Assembly (NCBI GenBank): GCA_021464415.1
Contig: JAKCWG010000860.1
Span: 62,001-126,000 of the forward strand
Source of the DNA: Lonicera japonica
Taxonomy: Eukaryota; Streptophyta; Magnoliopsida; Dipsacales; Caprifoliaceae
DNA length: 64,000 nt
Reading direction: 5' to 3'
The notes below the pieces were generated by a model, which searched no databases, was not told the DNA's origin, and saw only the letters and a program-made list of their open reading frames with translations. The position numbers and the translations under genes are program-made. Positions 32,223 to 43,572 of the stretch are shown piece by piece; position 1 is the first letter of the stretch; the number at the start of each line of letters is the position of its first letter.

Positions 32223-35200
32223 TGTGATGCCCCGAATCCCATTATGAGAATTTCACCTCCAGGACCCGGTTAATTATAGATGCCGTGCACGACGATGGTT
32301 TTAAAATAGAAAAATCACAACTTTTAAAAACTTTGTCTTAAATAAAATATGATCCGACTAAAATTCCTTTTTATAAAATTTCGGGAAGTGGAGTTCATTT
32401 CAATAACAAACCGTCCTATCATATAAAAACTATTTCTTACAAATGAAATCACAACCTGCATGTTCAAAGTCACTCCACATATAAAAACCAATCATACGAG
32501 TTTACATAGAAAGCCATTTATACAACAAGATCAATAGCAAGTACTTTAAACAGAAAGTCCGTTTACAATATACCCAAGACCAAAAGAATATACAACTTTA
32601 ATTCCTTTTTAAAGGACTACAAAAGTCTAAAGTCATCAAAGGATTTCTATAGACGTACACCACGCGCCATCCCGAGATGCTAAGCTTGCAAAACTATTTA
32701 GAAAATGGGATGAGCCAAAACTGGGCTCAGTGGGAACTATATAAGTTTTATTAAGAATAATACACATTGAAAGGAACATGCGCGTGTATTGTAATAAAAC
32801 ATTGTTTATACTTATAATAGTGGAAGTAATGTAATGCAAATCACCCACAGCATGCGTAGAACCTAATCACTAGGACACCCATCCTAGGAACCGGAAGCTA
32901 CCCGAACCACCTACGCTATTCTTACCTTTTGACCTCTTATATGGATTGCATCCACAAACTTATAGCATAGTGTAGTAATCTAACTACGAGTTTAACTTAA
33001 CTGATATCATTCGCTTCCTATGGTTCTTTATGCCGTGATATTCATTACTTTCCACTGCTTATAATACATTATGAAATCCGTCAACTCGTACATGTCTACA
33101 CAACTTCACAATAAGTATTACAACTCAGATGTTGGCATGTCATCAAGTGACTTTCTATAATACTAATTCACGTCCACAGGACTCCTCGTTTAGGATTCTA
33201 ATATGAGTATTAGTACATTACACAATCAAGTCACATTATCAATTCATCAATAATCCCAACGAAATCACGCGAAGAGTACGAATAATAATAACAAGAGATA
33301 TGATACAAAAACCATAACAATAATAAGCAAGTAATATCAATTAATCATATCTCTTTTATAAAGCCTCAAGCTTACACCCCGCAGTCACTAGGCTTAAACC
33401 ATCGGTTCCCGAAGGACCCCAAGTTCTAAACTAATCATGTCTTCTCCAAGTAGCGAACTGTCCAGGGACTCGATCCTTACTTGTAATTCATTTGGAGATA
33501 AATCCACGCAAGATATTTTTCCGAAGACAACACTCCAAATACTTAACAAGAAGAACATCTATACAAGCACGTTCCTCCGATGATGGAACTACCTTAGGGT
33601 CTTTCACCTAAGTGTAGGGCTACTACTTCTCGGAACACACAGTCCCGTTAATAGAGCCACATGATCTAATTCACAAGCTAGGGAAGCTATAAAACGCAGG
33701 ACTACGAAACTCGTTCGCGGGAAGGCAATATACATAAATATAATAATATAACAGGCGGCTAACACCGCACTGTACTGGGTAACCCTTTCCCTTGTTCGCT
33801 TTGGGTGTCTCCACTCCAGCTATGACTAGTACTGGTACTCCCGGCCTAGTATTTATATTCCGGTATCGCCGGCCTTAATATGGTGCACCTGTATAAGTAT
33901 ACAATGGTATTTATATCCCAGTACTCCCAGCCTGTCATTTATAGCCCGGTACCCCCGGTCTTATTATTATGAAAACTACAAATATATCAACAAAACCTCA
34001 CAAATAGAATCACAATTAACCATATTGTATAGGGCTCCAACCATAAATCAATTGGGGCTTCAACCCACAACTAGTATCAATATTTAGACATAGTAGCTAT
34101 AACCCAATCATATGGAATGGCTATGACCCTCAATGGTGAGGATATAACCTTATAGTCAATATCCAGAAAAATCATCACACATATGGCTATCGACATATAT
34201 ATACATAATCATCTTTATATGCATCGTTATCACGCATTACATCCATAGCCTTATCGTTACATGTTTATTCACATTTTACGGCCAATAGATTCATTATCAT
34301 TATCTCACATTATATCACGTGTCAAGCTTGTAAAACTAAGGCCGTATGAATGATATCATAGTTCTCGGGTTATTCTATCAAGCCAAGCATCAGCTCTTAT
34401 GATTCTCGCCTAACTGGTAAGCTTACGGCATGCTCGCCCCTTATTATTATGGCTAAGGCGACCCGCCCTCACCAATTTACGTATCACATTTCTATTAGTA
34501 TACCAATTGTATTCTAATTGCTAGTTGCTATTCAATAAATAATACGTGACGTATGGAGGTGGGTTCTCTTGTACATTCCGTTAATTGGTTCTAACTTGCA
34601 ATAAATGATATATTTACGTATATTATCGTAACTAAACACAATCAAACACTTACTAACATAAACACCAAAACCCTTTTTCTAGGTCATCATAGCTATAAAA
34701 TGGGTTCCTCATGATTTCATGAGTATGAGAATAACGTGTATCTCTATTGTTAAATCATGCATTTAAGTCATGTTCTATAATATATCATTATGAAGCATTA
34801 TCTAGTCCAAACCCATGTAATGCATACAACCTAGGGCTTTGATAAAATCCAATTTTATGTATAAAGTTTTAATACGACACAATATAATTTGAAAAGTAAG
34901 TTTAGTATTAGTGTTCCCACCTCTATTGATGATATTTCACGGAATTGAAGTCCTTAAAGAAGTGTAGGTGCCACAATCCCAAAGCCCTAGCTTCACCCTT
35001 GAGCTCCAATGGTAGTGACATGAAGATGAAAATAATGAATAGTGATGAGGGTGTAGATTTAGGGCTCAATCTTGGTTGATGATGAATAAATCATCAAAAT
35101 AGTCATGAATCTCTCACTTCCTCTTTCTAGAACACTCTTGAGGTGTTGTCGGTGTGTGGGTCGAATTGGGTGTGTTGGAGTGATAAATGGTGAGAAAATG

Positions 35201-35862
35201 GGGTTAAAAGTGGTTAAAATTCGACACACAGGGCTCCAAGATCGATCTTAGGAGCTCTCAGCCAAAGCTTATTTTACAGCACTAATCACTGTTAGTATTT
35301 TGGTCATAACTCTTTTCTCAGAACTCGGATTGGGGTGATCTTTATGTCCATGGAAAGATAATTTAAAGATATACAACTTCCTAAGAGGAAGTCTTCCCAA
35401 ATTTTGGATGGAAAATTTTCAGACATCCTCCGAAGACAGCGCTCTGCCGAAACACTACCGAATGACCATATTTTACTAACCGACCCACTTCGGACGTTGT
35501 TTTGACCAACAAGGAGTGAGAATTGGCTTTCGGTCAAAACATAAAAGTTATAGAATGGTATAAAACCTAAACATGGGCACAAACGTGACTAAATTGGATA
35601 AGAGACGGAAAAGTTATGTAGCTCCAAAGTTGGATAAAAACCATAAATCACGTAAGACCGAAACTCACCATTTACAACCCGAAATCGATTCGGACCACCC
35701 GAATCATTGAACGATCACTCACACAAGTGTAAGTAGACTAATATGACTGGTGCAAGGTGCCAGAACACTACAAAACTTCATAAACTGAGATTTCACCATC
35801 CAAGGTGAAATAAGCGATTGAATGATGGCAACCACGGAGGAATAAATGAACGGGGTATTACA
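32223..35862 (-). mobile_element. Solo LTR of a Tekay-like element (reverse orientation)
   Basis: 3640 bp flanked by perfect CTATC duplications (32218-32222 and 35863-35867). On the minus strand it begins tgtaataccccgttc and ends ggggcatcaca. It is colinear with, but clearly diverged from, the LTR at 5213-8642. Shared blocks are the catcacaga/cggcatc region, ctgagccc...tggctcatccc and the segment around the palindrome. No internal domain is present, so the element was reduced by recombination between its two LTRs. At 35238-35249 it has the perfect palindrome AAGATCGATCTT at the position where the complete element has its palindrome cluster. Confidence 0.9.
33826..33972. repeat. Imperfect CCGGTAT/CCGG minisatellite within the solo LTR
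   Basis: Recurring units of the form tatttatatYccRgtaYYgccggcct occur about four times (for example at 33832, 33860, 33917 and 33950). CCGG and GTAC-containing inverted pieces give the stretch local self-complementarity. Confidence 0.65.
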
Positions 35863-35867
35863 CTATC

Positions 35868-36695
35868 TATCTATTTTTTTCTATATATTTAGCTCTAGGG
35901 GATGGGTGTATTTTTTTTCTTTGTATTTAGCTCTAGAGGGTGGGGCATGGGCCTATATATAGAAATAAGATATAAAAGTTTAAAAAGTTTAGAAAACTAG
36001 AATTGAAAAGGAAATAATAAATATGAGTTTAATTAGGATTATAATTAAGACAGCTAAAAATGAGTTGAATTTGAATTAGAAGATAATATGGAATTGAAAT
36101 ATCCTCCTCTCTCTTCGTTAATGATCTTTAGTTGACTTTTTTCAACTTTTTAAACTTTTTATCCCAAGTTATTTATTCTCTACAAAAAGAAAAAATAAAT
36201 ATTATTTGTCTTTTTAAACGTTAATTATATACTAACAAAATATTATTTGCAAGTTTAAATTATAATTTTGGGTACTTATCACTTAAGTTCAAATCTAGCT
36301 ATTTGCAATTCCTCTTACTAGATGATATGTAAAAAGTTCCATAAATATTTGTTGAATCGTGTGATATTTACTCCTAGTCGTGGAGAGAGATAACATCTCC
36401 TAAAAAAATTTGCAGCAAAAAAGAAAAATAGATTCGGGATCTTATAAAGTTGCGACCTCTGCCCTTTCACTACTTTACCATGTGACCCGTTGGGCTGAAG
36501 AACCAAATCAACATTTGGAAACAACATTTAATGTTATGTGCTGTGCACTATTTCCCCATTCTATGTAAAGAATCTAACAAAAAAAAATTGACCTTTTCAC
36601 TCCCATATGTATTAAAGATAAAACTTCTTTCACAACTATATTAAAAAAAAACATATGCTAATGTATTGCACAAGTTGTCGAACTAGTTAAAACTA
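35868..36695. other. Intergenic
   Basis: Continues the CTAT microsatellite at its left edge, then AT-rich DNA with a short duplicated segment (tttagctctagrggrtggg at about 35890 and 35926). No gene recognised. Confidence 0.45.
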
Positions 36696-36698
36696 TAA

Positions 36699-37019
36699 GG
36701 CATCGTTTGGTTCACAGAAAGGAAATTAATTCCCCTATCTTTCCCAGGGAGGTGGGAAAGTAAATTTCCTGTCAAATTTCTTTTCTTGTGTTTGGTAAAC
36801 CATGGAAAGTATTTAGGTAAGAGTATTATTGTCTAAAATTTGTGTAATAAATGCTTGAAACTCACATGGGAAAATCAATCCCATGTGTTTTGGGAGGAAT
36901 AGTTTTACCCCCACTTTCCCCTCTCTCGGAAAAGTGTTTCCAGAATTTGTGCTTACCAAACAAAAGAAAGGAACGACTTTCCTTTCCCGAGTACTAAAAT
37001 CCGTGAGCCAAACGAGGCC
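36699..37019. mobile_element. Tourist-like MITE, same family as 24004-24325
   Basis: 321 bp. Ends ggcatcgtttggttcac / gtgagccaaacgaggcc, flanked by TAA at 36696-36698 and 37020-37022. Internal blocks (ggaaattaattcccc, cccatgtgttttgggaggaat, gtttaccaaa) match the other copy in reverse complement. Confidence 0.85.
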
Positions 37020-37116
37020 TAAGTAACATGTAATTATAACTTAAATAGAAATAAATAAAACAAAGCATTCAATAGAATTTTCAGAATTTAAAACCATCAT
37101 TCACACCTGACCATTA

Positions 37117-37517
37117 GGCCATCTCCAATGGACATTTCTACACAAGCAAATTTTTATGATAGAAATGAATAATAGAAAAAATCTTCTCCAATGGGCATTT
37201 CTATCTCCATTTCTATCCTAGGTGGAAGTCTAGTAGGATTGGGAATTTTTATCACCATTTCTAGAAATCGTAACAGAAATTTTCTATTTGACATAGCAAA
37301 TTTTCATTGGTTGTTGTAATACCCACTAATTCTCTCTCTTCTTAAATAAAGGGACAAGTAACGAAGAAATGGAACAATAGAAATTACCATTGAAGATCAT
37401 CTTTTCTATCATTTTATACCAATGCAAATATAATGCCAATATATATAAAAATATTATAAAATAATATTGACATATTGGATAAAAATGCAAAAATAAAAAA
37501 CACCATTGGAAATGGCC
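37117..37517. mobile_element. Second-family Tourist-like MITE, 401 bp
   Basis: Ends ggccatctccaatgg / ccattggaaatggcc are inverted repeats flanked by TTA (37114-37116 and 37518-37520). It ends only 12 bases before the transporter stop codon, so it would lie in the 3' untranslated region of that gene and could supply its 3' end. Confidence 0.85.
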
Positions 37518-37529
37518 TTACTCCCCCAT

Positions 37530-38125
37530 CTAGATTTGCCCATTCCAGTCCGCCTCCTCCCTTTTCTTCAAATTCCCTGACCTCCAAATAAAATTGTTAC
37601 CAAACAATGCCTCCACCTCCTCCAAGTTCTTCCCCCGTGTTTCAGGGAGCACCATATAAAAGAACACCAGCGCCAACGATGCAATCCCTGCAAACAAGAA
37701 GAAGGCTCCCCCTATTGTAATTCCTTTATACAAGGATATAAAGGTCATTGCTATGACCCCGCTTGTCACCCTATTCACCGCCACTCCTACACTGAACGCC
37801 TGCGCCCGCAGCCGCAGCGGAAAAATCTCCGCTGTGTAAACGGGCGTAATGGGCCCCAAACCAATTGAAAAGAATCCAACGAATGATAACACTCCTGCTA
37901 TCGCTAAAACAACGGCCCAGATTATCACCTTTCCATCATGTTGGTCAATAACAGTTAACGCTACCCCTAACAACGTCAGGGACATGATCATCCCACCTAC
38001 ACTGGATAGAAGCAACGGCCGCCGTCCGATCTTGTCCAAAAAGAACGTAGCCACCAAGATGAAACTTGTCTTGGTGGTTCCAACTGCTACGGTGACGAGT
38101 AGCTTCTTCGTGTCGTCTGTTATAC
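37530..38125 (-). CDS. PLT exon 4
   Basis: Helices 8-12 and the C-terminus, beginning GITDDTKKLL after an acceptor TAACAG and ending with TAG. It contains FLDKIGRRPLL, GLGPITPVYTAEIFPLR (helix 10 sugar-pocket region) and PETRGKNLEEVEALF. The frame is clean. Confidence 0.92.
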
Positions 38126-38462
38126 CTGTTAGAAAAAAAAATTTACATTTTCGTGCAAAAAAGTTAAAAGCAGTAAGACTTATTGGCCAATAATTGGCAG
38201 AACACAAATTTTTAAGGTTATGTGGACAATTTAAGCACAGACCTTCCGAGATTCAACGATCAAGAAATTCTACCAGCAATTGTAGAATTCCATTGAAACT
38301 CTCAGATCAATAAGGAGTTCTACTAGGACTATAAATTCCTTTGAAACTACCAATAGATAGATTAAAAAAAAAATACTTGATATAAATTCCAATATTTGCC
38401 ATTTAGCCACGTTTATCTCAAACTAGTTATTCCATTCAAAAGTATTACAAGTAAAACAATAC

Positions 38463-38923
38463 CTGCTTTCTCGAAGATTCTCGGGCTGTACAAAACGACA
38501 GCGTCTATTCCACTCGATTGCTGGAAGAAGTGTACACCGATGGCTGCGATCAGAATGTGGCGAACGGACGGTGTGGGATGGATCAGTAGTTTTCTCCATA
38601 CAGCATCATCTTGACTGTGTTTGGGGATTGGGACAATGTCGTCAATGCAGTTCTCTGGTATGCCGCAGGCGGCTTTGATGTCGGCGAGCCTTAGCTCAGC
38701 TTCGGCTTTGGTATCGAGGTTTTCTATACTAATACATACCTAGCGTCACTGAGGCGACCTTGCATTACGAGCCAACGAGGAGATTCTGGTAGGGCTATGA
38801 CAGTGATTGCTAATAAATGAAATCCTATCGAAGGGATCGTTCCTATTCCGAGCATAAATCGCCAGCCCAAATGAATTGGAAGCTTTGAGAAAGCATAGTT
38901 TGATACATAACCGAGTAGTATGC
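38463..38923 (-). pseudogene. PLT exon 3 with single-base frameshift
   Basis: Helices 5-7 and the central loop. Starts GILLGYVSNYAF and includes PESPRWLVMQGRLSDAR. The frame breaks near 38728 (TAG at 38724-38726) and resumes in the next frame with AEAELRLADIKAACGIP and HFFQQSSGIDAVVLYSPR. The gap cannot be an intron: only about 16 bases would separate the two frames. Confidence 0.85.
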
Positions 38924-39407
38924 CTGTTATCAAAAGTGTGTACGGCTTTAGTTGGTTGGAAAATTCAAGTGAAAATAACTGTTTTCCTGTGAATACAGTG
39001 CCTTGCAACTGTTTGGTTAGAAGTGGTAATGCGGAATTGGGGATTGTGGAAAATCCGAAGCACAGCCACAAAACAATTGTCCACAAATTATACAACATCT
39101 ATTTTATAGATTAAAAGTATCTAATCGTACGAGACTTCATCTCATAACCTTTAACATAAATATGACATTTAATTACGACAAGACTAAATATTATTATATT
39201 ATTTTAATGAGAAGAATTGCACATGTAGAATTTGGTCCTTGGCTGATAAGTGAATAAAAGGTGGACACATAAACTTTAGCTTTCCTTCCGCCCCACCATA
39301 TTTCGATCCAAATATGGGAACTCCAATTCCATACCCGTGGAACACCAAATGTACCCATGTACAATCTTAACGACAAACAACATGGGAAAAATTGGTCTTG
39401 TACGTAC

Positions 39408-39770
39408 CTACGTTAATGAAGACTTCGGAGAAAGATGTCAGGAATCCGCGAGATGAAGCCGGCGAGATCTCTGCAGTATACACCGGAGCGATCATCAGCG
39501 CATATCCAACTCCAATTCCAGCAACAAACCGGCCAACCATAAGGAACGCGTAGTCAGTGGCAAAACCCATCAAGAGTGCTCCGGCGAAGAATATTCCAGC
39601 GGCAACTACAATAGTCCACCTCCGCCCGGCCCAGTCGGAGGTACGGCCGGCAGCAGCTGCTCCGATGAGGGAGTAGAGGTTTATTATCCCAACGAGAATC
39701 TCAATCTGTACGTCAGAGACTTTAAGGTCTTTTTTAATGTAGATAACTGCTCCACTCATCACTCCAATAT
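39408..39770 (-). CDS. PLT exon 2
   Basis: Helices 1-5. Begins after the acceptor TTGTACAG and contains GVMSGAVIYIK, GRTSDWAGRR and GRFVAGIGVGYALMIAPVY. It ends FINV plus one base, with donor GTACGT. Confidence 0.88.
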
Positions 39771-40282
39771 CTGTACAATGCAACCCAATAGCAATAGTCG
39801 AGTGTACGACGTTTTGAACATAATGTATACTTTGTTAGACGTAATATTCATTACGATTTCTTCTTCTAATAATTTAAATTTTTGAGACAAATAATTTTTA
39901 ACAGTACAATCATTTAAACATTTTTAGCTAGAAACTTTCAATAAACTTAAAACTTATTGAATTGTAAGTCTACTTGTTAATTGTACGCAAGTCTATTCAA
40001 ACTTCAAAGATTAATTTTATTTTATTTTATTTTATTTTTCACAAAACATATAAATATTCAATTTTAGGGACTGTCGATATACAAACTAAACATTTAGAGA
40101 TGAATTTTCGGTGCCAAAATATTAAAAAAATATTTTTAGTGATAAAAATTTGTGGCCAGTTAAAGATGTAATCCGCATACGTCCACGGTCCGCACCTTTT
40201 TGAACAAATGATTGAATCAACAGTAGTAGGGATTGATAACTGAAGTAGGAAAACAGAAAATACATGAATATTAATTATATAA

Positions 40283-40444
40283 GCCTCTTGGCCCAGTGGC
40301 ATAGTATAAGGATGTCACTGGGACACTTTGGGTCGACTCCGGCATTGTTAAAATAATACTTGGCCAGCGACAGCAACTAATCGTGAGCGACAATGTGCGC
40401 GACAGCTGGCCTGAACATTCCGTGAAAACAAAAAAAAAAAAAAA
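40283..40444 (+). mobile_element. tRNA-derived SINE in PLT intron 1
   Basis: About 162 bp with a tRNA-like head: A-box region tggcccagtggcat and B-box gggtcgactcc, 35-40 bases apart. A poly(A) tail is at 40430-40444. Flanked by a 9-bp duplication attatataa (40274-40282 and 40445-40453). It lies antisense to the transporter gene. Confidence 0.85.
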
Positions 40445-40495
40445 ATTATATAAAAATGTATGAAGGAACGTAGAGGGATTATATATGTTAATTAC

Positions 40496-40667
40496 CATAA
40501 CCAAGTATGACACAAGCCATAGAAGCTAAAATGGAACAACCAAAAGCATACTTGTTTCTTTTGGGTCTCATTTTTGGAGTACTACTTTCCAATTCCGACG
40601 AGATTATTATTCGTTCCTTGGATTCGCCGGAGATACCGCCGTTCTCTTCTAGTTTCCGGTCAACCAT
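40496..40667 (-). CDS. PLT exon 1
   Basis: Encodes the cytoplasmic N-terminus and the start of transmembrane helix 1 (NKYAFGCSILASMACVILGY). It ends with a donor GTAATT after the first base of the Asp codon. An in-frame upstream ATG (40725-40727) exists, but MVDRKLEENGG is the family-like start. Confidence 0.85.
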
Positions 40668-41741
40668 CTTAGAGAGAGAGAGATGGAGAGAGATTGGGTT
40701 TAATGGTAGCTGGAATAGGGAGACCAATAGTGTGTTACATGGTGTTTAATTCAATATAATATATATATTAAAAATATTAGGACAAAAAGATATGATTTAA
40801 AATTTGTGGTGAAATATGAATCTTTGGATAGTGGGACCTAATTACTGGCAAGGGGTGGCGCCTATTAATCACAAAGTTCCATCTGGTCTGGTTAGGAAAA
40901 TTATTTTATTTATAAATTAAATAAAATTTTAATTTAATAAAATAATTTGTTGTGCAATTTTTTTTCGTTTAAACTTGTACGATATTTATAATTTATGTAA
41001 TTTTAATTATACTTTTTTTATTTTCTAATTTAATATCTTATGTAATTATTTAAGTTTATAATTTTATATACTAGTTTAATTTTTTATCTCAAATTAAATA
41101 ATTTGCAAATTAAACAATTTTCAATTATCAATTTACAAAAAATTAGAGAACAACTAAGTGGGCTATTTGTGTTTCGCTTATTGATCATGCAAAAGAATTT
41201 GATTCATATTTATTTTATTTTGTGTCTCTGATATTAATTGTAGAACATTCAGCTAAGTTTCGATTTAATTTGTTAATTTTATGCAGTCGATCATGTGCAA
41301 GAGTGTAAAAATGTTATTTACAAAACAAATAGCAAACTATTATTTGTAAGATACTTCTTTTTTGGTCTTAGAACCGGTGTATCCCCAAAGCTTTCAATCA
41401 AGATACTAATCACTGTCCGCAACGAGAGATTCTTAATAGGGTAAACCGCGTGGCCCAAGTGAGTGACTCCAAGGTGTCGAAGTTTGAACTTGGGATCTTT
41501 CACCTCCACTCAAGTTGGTCACCTTGAGACTTGGTCTATTAATTTATTTATTTTTGTTGTTTACACTAAAATTATTGAGCAAATTAGTCTTAAAAGAAAG
41601 TAGTAGTGTACTAAACTTGGGTGATGTTACATACACCCCTATTTTGTAGTTAGAATTCCAAAATTCCGAAACAAGGTTTTTGTTTATAGGAGCAAGCATA
41701 ATATTAAGTATTTGGTGTGTGGCTACAAATTAGGGGTTGGT
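40668..41741. other. Upstream region of the PLT gene and intergenic DNA
   Basis: A GA-rich leader (agagagagagatggagagag) lies next to the start codon. AT-rich DNA follows. 41360-41510 on the minus strand has weak tRNA/SINE resemblance (cccaagttcaaacttcg), too weak to call. No second gene. Confidence 0.45.
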
Positions 41742-42255
41742 TGCCCCAATACATAACATACAAGTCGGTAGCAGGTTGTCGACTTAATGATCAACATTTG
41801 GTGGCAATTTACAGAGTTAGAGGTTAAAATTCGAAAACCTTTTACCTAGATCAAATGTCAATGAAATATTTCTAAAAATTGACTTGACCAAAATTTGTTG
41901 AATGTCAAATAGGTGAAAAGTTACTGAATTGAATGTTGAAGTTCGACAACAAGATACCGACTCGATGCTTAAATTTGGAGTGTTACCATATAGAGTTGGA
42001 TGCCCCAATACATAACATACAAGTCGGTGGCAAGTTGCAGACTTAGATGTCAACATTCGGTGGCAATTTTCAAGTTAGAGGTTAAAATTCAGTAACCTTT
42101 TGCCGAAATCAAATGTTAGTGAATTATTTCTAGGCATTAACTCAGCCAAAGTTTGCTAAATGTCAAGTCGGTGGAAGGTTACCGAATGAAATGTCGATCT
42201 TCGGTAACAAGACACTGACTCGGTACTTCAATTTAGAGTGTCACCATATAGATAC
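41742..42255. repeat. Two-unit 259-bp tandem repeat
   Basis: tgccccaatacataacatac begins the units at 41742 and 42001. The units stay alignable to tgtcaccatata near 42250, with many point changes (roughly 15-20%). Within each unit, ggtggcaattt, gttagaggttaaaattc and gaatgtcaaa-type phrases recur in the same order. No coding frame. Confidence 0.85.
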
Positions 42256-42719
42256 CATAATAAATAATTGTTAAATTATAATATTAAGATTACATTGATT
42301 TCTTGACTACAAAATCAAAGTGCCTATAACATCATCCTTAAACTTGTAACTACTGTCACCAATTATTTTAACAAATGCTTACTATTATATAGAATCAAAA
42401 GCATTTTCAAAGTTGTGTCCTATTTTTTAATTTTTTATTTTATCTAATGGGCATTAATTGCAGAAATAACTTTATAGAATAATGTATACAGTGAGATTCA
42501 TTATATTATTATTGAGTTCTTTTTAAGACTAAGGTAATTTTAAAACTTATTTGTATACATAAGGTACTTTTCAACTTAATTAAGAAAATAGGTATTTCAG
42601 ACTTTTTGTCCTTATTAGACAACTCTATAAATTAGACTTTGACCCCTAGACTTGGTTGTAAATTAAATTATAACCCCTCAGATTTTGGACAAAAACAAGA
42701 AAAACCCCATTTGGTATGA
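42256..42719. other. Intergenic, left flank of the endogenous pararetrovirus
   Basis: AT-rich, with no recognised feature. The left viral boundary is somewhere near 42700-42780 and could not be fixed, as no flanking duplication is expected for this kind of integration. Confidence 0.4.
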
Positions 42720-42780
42720 GAGGGTTAAGCTACCCCAAGCTTCTATCCTCACAGACTTCAAACAAAAGACGATTGTTTAG

Positions 42781-43572
42781 ATGCTTTTGGGAATATTCCC
42801 TCGTATCTACACCTCTATTTTTGAAACAAATCCAGACTACCAACTTATCCCGATTTATAATATCGGAACAGAAAGGTGTTTAAATACTCAGATTGAAGGT
42901 TGTTCTCACATAGAACATATACCTTTAAAACATTCAAGAAGCAAGCACATTATTGCAGGAGCAATAAACTGCATCCTAGACCAAAACCAGTACTTATTAT
43001 TAGTTTTGCAACATACTCACATAGATCTCCAAAAGATCTTATCAGCCATCCAACATCTGGATCTAGAGACCAAAAATGATACTAGATAGATTAAAATCTT
43101 AGACCAACAAATCCATTTAGATTTTGTTGCCACCTTAAGAGGAATCCTCTTTACCACTAGAGAAACTAAAATTATTTGCAAAGAGCAAATTTCTTCTCTA
43201 GAGACAAGAATTGTCGAATTGACAACACAAATATGACAATTAAACATTGAGCTCACTAGATTATCTACTAAGCAAACAAAAATTATACCCAGTCTACACA
43301 ATTATATTCCAGAGGTATAAAAATGAAAATAGTTCACTCAGACTGGAAAGAAGTACCAGGATGAATTATTCCTCAAAATATATCAGACTTCTATTGAAGG
43401 ATAGTAAAGAAGATGAGCGATGATAGATTCGTTCATAGAGTTTTGGAATCAAAAATTAATAATGCCAGTAAGGCAACTTTCTGTATTATAGACAGATTAA
43501 ATTTTATTTCTACATCAATAGTGGCTACTCAAGATTATGAATATAATTTTGCCCAAGGATTAATAAATGATT
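42781..43572 (+). pseudogene. EPRV N-terminal polyprotein region, left part
   Basis: From ATG 42781 an open frame of 102 codons runs to a TAG and continues beyond it in the same frame, with few further stops, to about 43320. A related frame then leads up to the copia insertion at 43572. Charged, Gln/Leu-rich segments (RILETK-like, SSLETRIVELTTQI) suggest a coiled coil. The sequence resumes at 50277 after the insertion. No enzyme motif. By position it is the N-terminus of the movement-protein-bearing polyprotein or a separate upstream ORF. Confidence 0.55.
43568..43572. repeat. Target-site duplication TGATT (left)
   Basis: TGATT before the LTR start tgttaggt and again at 50277-50281 after the right LTR. 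It marks the insertion of the copia element into the viral sequence. Confidence 0.93.

Larger units (their letters stand above)
37530..40667 (-). pseudogene. Polyol/monosaccharide transporter (PLT family, MFS), four exons, with one frameshift
   Basis: Minus-strand exons 40496-40667, 39408-39770, 38463-38923 and 37530-38125, joined by three GT-AG introns, give about 530 codons, the usual size for plasma-membrane polyol/H+ symporters of the PLT family. The start is the MVDRKLEENGG methionine at 40665-40667. Signature motifs are GRTSDWAGRR in loop 2-3, PESPRWLVMQGR after helix 6, DKIGRRPLL in loop 8-9 and PETRGKNLEEVEALF at the end of helix 12. GYD joins across intron 1. Family members move sorbitol, mannitol, xylitol, inositol or hexoses with protons; which of these cannot be told here. 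A one-base loss near 38728 in exon 3 creates TAG at 38724-38726. The correct frame resumes immediately (ENLDTKAEAELRLADIKAA). This makes the locus a probable pseudogene unless it is a sequencing error. Everything else, including all splice sites, is intact. Intron 1 contains a SINE and a Tourist-like MITE abuts the stop. Confidence 0.9.

Noticed and set aside
38724..38740. A very short intron explaining the frame break in the transporter
   Set aside because: The GTATG...TATAG stretch is only 16 bases, far below the size plants can splice, and removing it does not restore the correct frame.
41360..41510. SINE-like tRNA resemblance on the minus strand
   Set aside because: B-box similarity only, no tail or target duplication.
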